From assembly GCA_023413605.1 (NCBI GenBank), contig JAEZPL010000825.1:1-13261 (forward strand): a DNA stretch of 13,261 nucleotides, given 5' to 3'. Below are positions 6,763-12,660 of this stretch, piece after piece. This stretch comes from Pseudomonadota bacterium. GTDB taxonomy: Bacteria > Pseudomonadota > Alphaproteobacteria > Azospirillales > Azospirillaceae. Position numbers and translations under genes: made by a program. The notes beneath the pieces were generated by a model. The model searched no databases, had not been told where the DNA came from, and was given only the letters and a program-made list of their open reading frames with translations. Numbering within the stretch: position 1 is the stretch's first letter; the number at the start of each line of letters is the position of its first letter.

Positions 6763-7854
6763 ATGACGACGAGAACTCCCCTGAAGGCCGCGATTGGCTT
6801 CGGTGGCCAGTTCACCAGTTTGGCGGGTGGCTACTGGTCCGGGCCGGACAAATGGCCGGTGCGGTTGCTGACCGGCGTGTTGGTGCTCCTGACCATGGCG
6901 CAGGTGTTCGTCCCCGTCATGATCAATCTCTGGAGCCAGCGGATGTTCGATGCGCTGGAACAGCGTGCCACCGACCGCCTTCCGGTCATGGTCGCAGCGG
7001 CCTGCGGCATCATCGCCTTCAGTGTCGCCGTGACCGTGGTGCATCTCAAGGTGAAGCGGCGGCTTCAGCTCGGCTGGCGGGCTTGGCTGACCCAGAAGCT
7101 GTTGGGAGAGTGGTTGAAGGACGCGGGAGAGTCCCGGCTTTCCGACCTTCCGGGCGACTACGACAACCCAGATGGCCGCATCGCGGAGGACGTCCGCATC
7201 GTCACAGAACTCGCCATCGATCTTTGCCATTCGCTCATCTACTGTTCACTCCTGCTGATCAGTTTCGCCAACATCCTCTGGAGGCTGTCCGGCGCCGCGG
7301 AGGTGAGCCTTGGCGGCGTTACCCTTGTGGTCCCCGGCTATTTGCTCCCCATCGCGCTCCTCTTCGCCGCTGTAGGCGCCACCGTCGCCATCCAGGTTGG
7401 CCATCCGCTGGTGCGTGCGATGGAGCGGCGTCAGGGCTTGGAGGCGGATTTCCGCTTCGGGCTGGCGCGGATCCGGGAGAACGCGTGCTCCATCGCCCAG
7501 CACCACGGCGAGGGTGCGGAACGCGACCGCATGACCGGCCTGTTCGGCGGCGTCCGCCAGGGCTGGAACCGGCAGACCGACGCCCTCGTCAACGTGTTGG
7601 CCTTCGGTGCGTCCTACACCGTGCTGTCCACCGCCTTTCCGATCCTGGTGGTGGCACCCAGCTACATCGCGGGAACGATCACGCTGGGCGTGCTGATGCA
7701 GACCGTGCAGGCGTTCCAGCAGACCGTGGCGGCATTGTCCTGGCCGGTCGACAACCTGGCGAACGTCGCCCAGTGGAAGGCGTCGGTTGTGCGCGTGCTC
7801 GGCCTGGAGGACGCCCTTCATCGGCTCGGGCACCCGTCCGGCAATTCCGCTTGA
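6763..7854 (+). CDS. SbmA/BacA- or ABCD-like inner-membrane transporter without an ATPase domain
   Basis: A 363-residue polytopic protein of the ABC_membrane_2 / SbmA-BacA superfamily. The family start GGYWSGPDKW precedes hydrophobic segments near 33-53, 77-97, 153-173, 188-212 and 275-298. Family landmarks include INLWSQRMFDAL, DNPDGRIAEDVR (usual NPDQRI.ED), HPLVRAMERRQGLEADFRF and the GE-containing QHHGEGAERDR. It ends at WKASVVRVLGLEDAL, exactly where YddA/ABCD proteins pass into their ATP-binding domain. No Walker A, signature or Walker B motif follows, and the converging gene begins one base after the stop. It may be proton-driven like SbmA, or use an ATPase encoded elsewhere. Likely cargo for this family (peptides, very-long-chain acyl compounds, cobalamin) is uncertain. 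AGGAAG nine bases upstream supports the ATG. Confidence 0.85.
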   Translation: MTTRTPLKAAIGFGGQFTSLAGGYWSGPDKWPVRLLTGVLVLLTMAQVFVPVMINLWSQRMFDALEQRATDRLPVMVAAACGIIAFSVAVTVVHLKVKRRLQLGWRAWLTQKLLGEWLKDAGESRLSDLPGDYDNPDGRIAEDVRIVTELAIDLCHSLIYCSLLLISFANILWRLSGAAEVSLGGVTLVVPGYLLPIALLFAAVGATVAIQVGHPLVRAMERRQGLEADFRFGLARIRENACSIAQHHGEGAERDRMTGLFGGVRQGWNRQTDALVNVLAFGASYTVLSTAFPILVVAPSYIAGTITLGVLMQTVQAFQQTVAALSWPVDNLANVAQWKASVVRVLGLEDALHRLGHPSGNSA

Positions 7855-7855
7855 A

Positions 7856-8137
7856 TCATACCTTGCGGGCCGCTTTCTCGTTCTCGTGATGGCGGATGTA
7901 ATGCGCCAGGACGACCTTCATTACACCGGCGCGTTTCAAATCCCGGCTGGTTATGGCGTGGGCGATGTCATCCTCGATCATGCTTCGGATGGTGCGCTGC
8001 CCCTCCGGAGTCTGGTCGAGATAGAAACCGAGTTCGGCGGCAACGATCTCCGGCAGATGCTCATGTTCGGCGATGGCCTCGATTTCCTCTCGGGTCAGTC
8101 CGCTCAACCCGACGCAATCTTCTATGGTGATCAGCAT
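7856..8137 (-). CDS. Conserved small protein of unknown function
   Basis: A 93-residue soluble, largely helical, acidic protein. It starts MLITIEDCVGLSGLTREEI, then IEAIAEHEHLPEIVAAELG, and ends in a basic His/Lys tail (YIRHHENEKAARK). The EIxAIAEHEHxPEIxAAELG pattern resembles small hypothetical proteins I recall from Alpha- and Betaproteobacteria, with no known function. AGAGAGGA stands five bases before the ATG. Its stop is one base from the stop of the convergent permease gene, leaving no room for a terminator. A Crp/Fnr-type box 61-74 bases upstream suggests membership in the same regulon as its neighbours. Confidence 0.78.
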   Translation of the reverse strand: MLITIEDCVGLSGLTREEIEAIAEHEHLPEIVAAELGFYLDQTPEGQRTIRSMIEDDIAHAITSRDLKRAGVMKVVLAHYIRHHENEKAARKV

Positions 8138-8197
8138 GGCGTCCTCTCTGATTGCGGGGATAGGCCGCCACTCTGGCCGGGTCCGGGAAGGCGGACC

Positions 8198-8211
8198 TTA
8201 ACCCAGGTTAG
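8198..8211 (-). promoter_or_regulatory. Crp/Fnr-type box ahead of the 93-residue protein
   Basis: Plus strand TTAAC-CCAG-GTTAG, framed by an inverted repeat GGACC (8193-8197) / GGTCC (8215-8219). At the class II distance on the minus strand lies CAGAGT (8175-8170), a poor -10 match. The implied start near 8163 would give a ~26-base leader to the ATG at 8137. Confidence 0.45.
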
Positions 8212-8485
8212 AAGGGTCCAAACTCATTTGGATCGCCCCGCGCCTCCAGTGTGGAGGACCAACCGCAAACAGGTTCCCGGTCCGGTTGTCCACTCCGGCT
8301 CCGCCCCCACCTGCTCGGCCAGCATCGCGATCAACTGAAGGCCTGAGGACCGTGTGCGGTCCGGCGGAAACGGCGATGAAGGCCATGGCCGCCAAGGCGG
8401 TGATCACGACGCCGAGAAAGTGGCGGCTGATGTTCCGCTGCGCCGAGCCGATGGGACGCGGAATTTCCGAAGACGTGTCTGGCAA
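8198..8485 (-). CDS. Possible small membrane protein with a TTG start, or the 5' end of a decayed gene
   Basis: GGAGGAG stands six bases ahead of a TTG at 8485, a very good ribosome-binding site. The frame gives 95 residues: a polar N-terminus (PDTSSEIPRPIGSAQRNISR) and one clear membrane helix, HFLGVVITALAAMAFIAVSA. From about residue 46 the frame turns Gly/Arg-rich and overlaps, out of frame, the histidine-kinase remnant at 8224-8349. The tail is therefore probably not native. The most economical reading is the N-terminal membrane anchor of a sensor kinase whose middle has been deleted. As a standalone protein it is doubtful. Confidence 0.35.
   Translation of the reverse strand: MPDTSSEIPRPIGSAQRNISRHFLGVVITALAAMAFIAVSAGPHTVLRPSVDRDAGRAGGGGAGVDNRTGNLFAVGPPHWRRGAIQMSLDPSNLG
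8224..8349 (-). pseudogene. C-terminal remnant of a histidine kinase ATPase domain
   Basis: A 41-codon stretch ending at TGA reads SSGLQLIAMLAEQVGAEPEW then TTGPGTCLRLVLHTGG. It matches the last helix and final strands of HATPase_c domains (typically GLQLI..LAEQLGG then SGPGT.F.L.F), with the G2-type GPGT present. The H box, N box and G1 box are absent, and in-frame stops lie upstream, so it cannot be functional. With the TTG-led membrane segment just upstream it suggests one sensor kinase gene that lost several hundred codons internally. Confidence 0.55.
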
Positions 8486-8502
8486 GATTTGCTCCTCCCG
8501 CC

Positions 8503-8619
8503 TTACGGGGCTCTGAAGACATTGCCGCAAATCTCCCGAGATGCCGCATCCTTCTTGTGTTCTTGGGCATGGAGCGCGTATAGTAAAAACCACAGAATGC
8601 CATAGACGGCGAGAGACAT
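8503..8619 (-). CDS. Possible 38-residue membrane microprotein
   Basis: The frame reads MSLAVYGILWFLLYALHAQE, then HKKDAASREICGNVFRAP. A single hydrophobic helix is followed by a short basic segment, the layout of small respiratory or stress-linked membrane peptides. Its TAA is followed within a few bases by the ribosome-binding site of the TTG ORF, an operon-like arrangement. The ribosome-binding site for its own ATG is weak (CAGG about 10 bases upstream). No homologue is recognised, and it may instead be debris of the decayed kinase locus. Confidence 0.35.
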   Translation of the reverse strand: MSLAVYGILWFLLYALHAQEHKKDAASREICGNVFRAP

Positions 8620-8914
8620 CAGGCAAGGCCTGGTCCGCATTCTGTCGAGCGATCGGTTGCATCGCACGCGCCTATCTATACCATGAGACGCGATATCCTT
8701 TTTATGGGTAACCGCTGCCGTCTTTGGTATAGCCGACCTGGCGCCTGATCCAGATCAATACATTCAACATTACCATGGTGAACTGTAACCGAAACGAATG
8801 CATATGAGAAAGAATGTCGAAGGCTGCGTCCAACGCTGCCCGACATGACGATGCGTTCCCCTGATGATGGCGATGCGCAAGGTCAGCCCTGCTGCATTGC
8901 TCCAGGAGGTGGTT
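8620..8914. other. Intergenic region, AT-richer than its surroundings
   Basis: These 295 bases hold no convincing gene. They contain a Crp/Fnr-type box (8745-8758), a minus-strand -10-like TATAGAT at 8680-8674, and an inverted pair CTATACC (8676-8682) / GGTATAG (8726-8732). A 14-codon ORF at 8804-8848 (MRKNVEGCVQRCPT) lacks a ribosome-binding site. Confidence 0.5.
8745..8758 (+). promoter_or_regulatory. FNR/FixK-like box ahead of the hypothetical-crp pair
   Basis: CTGAT-CCAG-ATCAA differs by one base from the canonical TTGAT-N4-ATCAA and shares the CCAG spacer. A TGTAAC hexamer at 8784-8789 lies about three bases further than ideal for class II activation. It could let an FNR-type protein, including the downstream regulator itself, control this unit. 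Confidence 0.55.
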
Positions 8915-9340
8915 ATGACGCCAGCTTGTGATTTTGCCAAAGCCGACCATCTCGACGCCGAACTCTTGAGCGCGATTGCCGCGGCTCTGGCAAGCGGCAG
9001 GCATCGCGACCACGACCTGCTGCTTCTGCATCAGCGGTTGCAGGAGGTGGAGCAGGCCGGGGCATTGCCCCACGCCGATTTCGATGAAAGCGTCGTGCTG
9101 GACGAGTCCATAGACACCCGCCGCCGGAGTGTGCTGCGTTCGCTTGTCTGCACGCCAGCACACACGCCCCTCGGGATCGCCACGAAACTGGCCATTGCTT
9201 GCGCGATGTCGGGCGTTTTCGAGGCGGCCCAAGAGGCGCCGGGCGGCCCGGTAACCCCCCATGTCATCCTGTCTGCTTTTCTCGATGCCATGGCCCAGGC
9301 TCGGCTGCTTCCGTCAGAGCGCCCAAGCCTTTCGCAATGA
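8915..9340 (+). CDS. Hypothetical protein, co-transcribed with the Crp/Fnr gene
   Basis: A 141-residue soluble, mostly helical protein. The N-terminal half includes LDAELLSAIAAALASGRHRD and LLLLHQRLQEVEQAG, consistent with a helical hairpin or coiled coil. A middle part reads RSLVCTPAHTPLGIATKLAIA, a pattern (TPA.T..G...K) I associate with uncharacterised alphaproteobacterial proteins, often phage-linked. The ATG at 8915 is chosen because AGGAGGTG precedes it closely; an earlier ATG at 8864 lacks such a site. The crp/fnr gene starts 21 bases after its stop, so an operon is likely. No function is assigned. Confidence 0.72.
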   Translation: MTPACDFAKADHLDAELLSAIAAALASGRHRDHDLLLLHQRLQEVEQAGALPHADFDESVVLDESIDTRRRSVLRSLVCTPAHTPLGIATKLAIACAMSGVFEAAQEAPGGPVTPHVILSAFLDAMAQARLLPSERPSLSQ

Positions 9341-9361
9341 GTTCCGGTTGGGGAGGCAGCC

Positions 9362-10219
9362 ATGCGCCCAGACTGCCAAACGTGTCCGCTCCGAGGCGAC
9401 GGGCTGTGCGCGAGCGTCACGGACGAACAGTTGCCCGGGTGGGCGGCCCTCAAGCGCCCCGCCCGCACCATTCGTGCCGGCGCCTGCGTGTTCATGGAGG
9501 GCGACGAGAATGAGATGGTCTACATTGTCCGCCGCGGCTGGGCGCTGGTGTCCACGATGCACGAGAATGGCCGCCGCCAGGTGTTGCGCTTCGTCATGCC
9601 GGGCAACCTGATCGGATTCGAGACCGCGCCCGACAGGGGCATGCCCTGCACGGTCGAAGCGCTCACCGATCTGACCGTGTGTCCGATGCCGCGCCACGCC
9701 TTGATGCGGTTTTGCCAGCAAGCACCGAACGTTGCCTTGCGGATGGCCTCCCTGCTCGCCGCCGAGACGATCTCCGATTGGCGGTTGCTCGGCGGTCTTG
9801 GCACGTGCACGGCGACGGAGCGGATCGCCCGGCTTCTTCTCGCCCTCTACAACCGGCAACGGCGAAAGATCGCGTCGGACATGCCGGCATCCGACATGCC
9901 GGCACCCGACATGCCGGACGTGGCGCTGCCGATCAGTCAGGTTCTCATCGCCGACGCCACGGGCCTGACACCGGTCCACGTATGCCGAACACTCAAGGAG
10001 ATGCGCACGGCCGGGCTGCTGTCCTTCGCGAAGGGGCGGTTGCGCGTGCTCGATTGGGCGCAGGTCACCGGGTTGGCCGAAATGGGCGATGCCATGGCTC
10101 GACAAGGGGCGTCCGCGCAGTCCTCATGGTCGGTGCCCTGCCACAGCGAACAGGAGCAAGCCGAATCCCGCCGGGTTTGCCAGAGCCGGCTTGGGCTGAG
10201 TTCAGCCCAGGCGACGTGA
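9362..10219 (+). CDS. Crp/Fnr-family transcription regulator with FNR-like cysteines
   Basis: A 285-residue regulator. The N-terminus has C5-x2-C8-x7-C16 and a later Cys 107 in LTVCPMPR aligns with the fourth FNR ligand, so an oxygen-sensitive 4Fe-4S cluster is plausible. The cyclic-nucleotide-like beta barrel spans ~25-115 (GDENEMVYIVRRG, VMPGNLIGFE), the dimer helix ~118-165, and the helix-turn-helix ~188-230 (ISQVLIADATGLTPVHVCRTLKEMRTAGLL). The recognition helix reads PVHVCRTL where FNR has an E-x-x-S-R core: the Arg is kept but the Glu is replaced by His and the Ser by Cys. A three-unit repeat (DMPAS/DMPAP/DMP) at 172-186 lengthens the linker to the DNA-binding domain, and a ~45-residue polar tail exceeds the usual length. 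GGGGAGG five bases upstream supports the ATG. Confidence 0.88.
   Translation: MRPDCQTCPLRGDGLCASVTDEQLPGWAALKRPARTIRAGACVFMEGDENEMVYIVRRGWALVSTMHENGRRQVLRFVMPGNLIGFETAPDRGMPCTVEALTDLTVCPMPRHALMRFCQQAPNVALRMASLLAAETISDWRLLGGLGTCTATERIARLLLALYNRQRRKIASDMPASDMPAPDMPDVALPISQVLIADATGLTPVHVCRTLKEMRTAGLLSFAKGRLRVLDWAQVTGLAEMGDAMARQGASAQSSWSVPCHSEQEQAESRRVCQSRLGLSSAQAT
9875..9919 (+). repeat. Three 15-base tandem repeats inside the crp/fnr gene
   Basis: Three consecutive units of TCSGACATGCCGGCA type (9875-9889, 9890-9904, 9905-9919, the last slightly diverged) encode S/P-D-M-P-A/D. They sit in the linker ahead of the helix-turn-helix, are in frame, and look like slippage-prone repeats. Confidence 0.85.
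10192..10209. other. Perfect palindrome at the 3' end of the crp/fnr gene
   Basis: TGGGCTGAGTTCAGCCCA can form an eight-pair stem on either strand, inside the last codons of the regulator gene. With the hairpin that follows it may help end transcription between two convergent units. Confidence 0.5.
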
Positions 10220-10226
10220 CATCGCC

Positions 10227-10257
10227 GAACCGGGCTCCGGAAAATCCGGCGAGGTTC
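10227..10257. terminator. Candidate bidirectional terminator hairpin between crp/fnr and atpG
   Basis: GAACC (10227-10231) pairs with GGTTC (10253-10257), and CCGG-AAAAT-CCGG forms the tip, with unpaired bases on both sides. No long T run is visible, so termination would be weak or assisted. It overlaps the atpG stop codon. Confidence 0.4.
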
Positions 10258-11128
10258 ATGTACGGACCGTGCCGGCAATCCTGTCGCGGAGCGCTTCGGT
10301 TCCGGAAGCGAGTTCGATCAGTTCCGTCGTGATCTGTTCCTGCCGCAGGCGGCGGATCTCGCCGGTCAGGTCCTCCAGCCTGCTTTCGACGTTCCGGTGC
10401 GCCGCCATCATCACGGCCAGCCGCGCCGCGTTCTCTGCGGCGAAGCTCTCCAGGGCCGATTGTTCCAGAAGCGCGAAGACGTACTCGTCCACCAGCCGCG
10501 TCACCAGTTGGGGCGGCGGCAGGTTGGTCAGGGGTGGTTCCCCACGGTTCGCAATGCGAAATTGCGTGAAGTCGAGCGGCAGAAGCGGCTCGCGCACCAC
10601 CACGGGGAGCGCGCCCGGCTCCGCCCGGCCGTAGACGATGTCCATCCGGTCCAGCTGCCCGTCCGCCGCCGCGCGGTAAAGCGCCTCGGCGACGCGGTGC
10701 ACCGTGGCCGTGACGGCGTCGGTGTGCGTCGCCATGGCCGTCGACCATACGGGCGCCCGCCCGCCATCCGCAAGCAGGGCGGTGCCCCGGCTGCCCACCA
10801 CCCACAGCGCCCGGAAGCCGGGACGAGCGAGCGCCTCCTCCGCCAACCGGTCGGCGAAGGTGCCGACGAAGCCGTGCTCCGGCGCGAACAGCAGGACGGC
10901 GGCGTTTCCCCGCTCCTCCGCCGGCCAACGGACCGCCGCGTCGCCGAGAAGGGGAATCGCGCGGGCGAGCGCCCCGGCGATGACGGCGGCGTACGTCCGT
11001 GCCCCGTCCAGCATGGACGTGGCCTGCTGGAGCCGCACGGCGGCGAGGGAGCGCATGGCGTCGGTCACCGTGCCCAGCTCCGCGATGCTCGCGCGGCGCG
11101 ATTCCGCATCGGACAACCGCCCGGCCAT
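10256..11128 (-). CDS. atpG: F-type (N-ATPase) ATP synthase gamma subunit
   Basis: The 290-residue central shaft of F1, which couples rotation of the c-ring to catalysis. The N-terminal helix (ESRRASIAELGTVTDAMRSLAAVRLQQA region) and the C-terminal helix (RRLRQEQITTELIELASGTEAL) form the coiled coil typical of gamma. The middle (AVLLFAPEHGFVGTFADRL, ALWVVGSRG) is the Rossmann-like domain. The N-terminus departs from classical gamma (no KRRIKSIKNT.KITKAM), as in N-ATPase gammas. The ATG at 11128 overlaps the atpA stop as ATGA; a GTG one codon earlier is an equally coupled alternative. It is the last gene of the operon, consistent with the reported N-ATPase order ending F-A-G. Confidence 0.9.
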   Translation of the reverse strand: MAGRLSDAESRRASIAELGTVTDAMRSLAAVRLQQATSMLDGARTYAAVIAGALARAIPLLGDAAVRWPAEERGNAAVLLFAPEHGFVGTFADRLAEEALARPGFRALWVVGSRGTALLADGGRAPVWSTAMATHTDAVTATVHRVAEALYRAAADGQLDRMDIVYGRAEPGALPVVVREPLLPLDFTQFRIANRGEPPLTNLPPPQLVTRLVDEYVFALLEQSALESFAAENAARLAVMMAAHRNVESRLEDLTGEIRRLRQEQITTELIELASGTEALRDRIAGTVRT

Positions 11129-12660
11129 CACGCTTTTTCCGGTTCGTCGGAAAGGCCGGCGGTCCGCGCGGCCTCCGCTGCGAGGGCACGCAGCTCGGCC
11201 CGCGTGGATTCGCCCATATCCCCGGTGGCGAAGCGCGCGGCCAGCGCCGCTCCGCGACCCTCCAGCAGGGCGGCCAACGCGGCCCGGAATCGCGGCACCG
11301 CTTCCACCGGAACGCGGTCGAGCGTGCCATCCGCCAACGCGAGGAGTTGCGCCACCTGCAACGCCAGCGGCTGCGGCGCCAAATGGCGCTGGGCCAGCAG
11401 CGCCCGCACGCGTTGCCCATGCGCCACAGCCTTGCGCGTCTTCTCGTCCATCATCCCGCCGAAACGCGTGAAGACCTCCAGTTCCAGGAACTGGGCGTAG
11501 TCGAGCCGCAAGGTCTCTGCCAGCCCGCGCAGGGGCGCCGGCTGCGCCCGTCCACCCACCCGGGACACGCTGCGCCCCACGTCCACCGCCGGTTTCTGCC
11601 CTTCCTGGAACAGCTTGGCATCAAGCGTGACCTGCCCGTCGGTGATGGAGATGAGGTTGGTCGGGATGTAGGCGGACAGGTTGCCGGCCTGCGTCTCCGC
11701 GATGGGAAGCGCCGTCAGCGATCCGCCACCCTTGCCCGGCACCAGCTTGGCGGCACGTTCCAGCAAGCGGGCGTGCAGGTAGAAGACATCGCCCGGATAG
11801 GCCTCCCGCCCCGGCGGGCGACGCAGCAGGAGGGAAAGCTGCCGGTGCACGGCGGCGTGCTTGGTCAGGTCGTCGATGACCACCAGCGCGTGCTGGCTGC
11901 GGTCGCGGAAATGCTCGGCCATGGTGACGGCGGCATAGGGGGCGAGCCACTGCAGTCCGGGCGGCGTGTCGGCGCCGGCCACCACGACCAGCGTACGGTC
12001 GGCGGCACCCCCGCGGCGCAGGGCCTCGATCACCGCGCGCACGGTGGAGGACTTCTGGCCGATGGCGGCGTAGACGCACCAGACGTCGCCGCCGCGCTGG
12101 TTCAGGATGGCGTCCACGGCGATCGCCGTCTTGCCGGTCGCGCGGTCGCCGATCAGCAGTTCGCGCTGACCACGGCCGATCGGAAACATGGCGTCGATGA
12201 CGGCGGTGCCGGTCAGCAGCGGTTCCGACACGGCGGCCCGCTCCGCGATGGACGGGGCCGGACGCTCGACCGGTTCCCACCGCTCCGCCGCGACGGGCGG
12301 GCCGCCGTCCAACGGGTTGCCGAGCGGGTCGAGCACGCGGCCCATCACCCCGTCGCCCACCGGCACGCGCAGCACGGCCCCGGTGCCATGCACCGGCGCA
12401 CCCGATGCCAGTTCGGGGCTGTCGCCCAGCAGGACGCAGCCGATCTCGGCGTCGAGGTCCACGGTAAGCCCGGCAACGCCGCCGGGGAACAGCAGCAACT
12501 CGTCCGCCCGCGCTTCCGGCAGGCCCGAGACACGGGCGATACCGTCGCCCACCGCTTCGATCCTGCCCACGGATTCGAAGCTCGGCTGCGGCACGGCTCC
12601 GGCCAGCCGCTGCATGGCCCGCGGGACCCAGGCGTCAAGCGCGTCGTTCAGCGTCGTCAT
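11128..12660 (-). CDS. atpA: F-type (N-ATPase) ATP synthase alpha subunit
   Basis: The 510-residue non-catalytic nucleotide-binding subunit of F1. Residues 28-95 form the beta-barrel (VGRIEAVGDGIARVSGL), followed by GRVLDPLGNPLDG. The nucleotide domain has the P-loop GDRATGKT at 171-178, CVYAAIGQKSSTV at 195-207 and VIDDLTKHA at 261-269. The alpha signature PAVDVGRSVSRVGG is at 357-370, with the Arg finger in SVSRVG. Canonical alphas have GDRQTGKT, so Gln to Ala in the P-loop is an oddity that may reflect the N-type lineage. The start overlaps the end of atpF by 26 bases. The ribosome-binding site is weak (GAGAC), so translation probably depends on coupling. Confidence 0.95.
   Translation of the reverse strand: MTTLNDALDAWVPRAMQRLAGAVPQPSFESVGRIEAVGDGIARVSGLPEARADELLLFPGGVAGLTVDLDAEIGCVLLGDSPELASGAPVHGTGAVLRVPVGDGVMGRVLDPLGNPLDGGPPVAAERWEPVERPAPSIAERAAVSEPLLTGTAVIDAMFPIGRGQRELLIGDRATGKTAIAVDAILNQRGGDVWCVYAAIGQKSSTVRAVIEALRRGGAADRTLVVVAGADTPPGLQWLAPYAAVTMAEHFRDRSQHALVVIDDLTKHAAVHRQLSLLLRRPPGREAYPGDVFYLHARLLERAAKLVPGKGGGSLTALPIAETQAGNLSAYIPTNLISITDGQVTLDAKLFQEGQKPAVDVGRSVSRVGGRAQPAPLRGLAETLRLDYAQFLELEVFTRFGGMMDEKTRKAVAHGQRVRALLAQRHLAPQPLALQVAQLLALADGTLDRVPVEAVPRFRAALAALLEGRGAALAARFATGDMGESTRAELRALAAEAARTAGLSDEPEKA

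Noticed and set aside
6374..6766. 130-residue plus-strand ORF whose stop overlaps the permease start as ATGA
   Set aside because: Composition is Ser/Cys/Arg-rich, it runs antisense into the secreted-protein gene, and its internal GTG at 6536 has a ribosome-binding site with no spacing. The overlap is probably chance.
8702..9262. 186-residue minus-strand ORF opposite the hypothetical gene
   Set aside because: The plus-strand reading has a strong ribosome-binding site and an operon link to crp/fnr, and the minus reading shows no domain.
10397..11500. Long plus-strand ORFs antisense to atpG/atpA, and the 451-residue minus-strand ORF at 10065-11420
   Set aside because: Composition follows the codon structure of the atp genes; Arg/Pro/Gly-rich with no domains.
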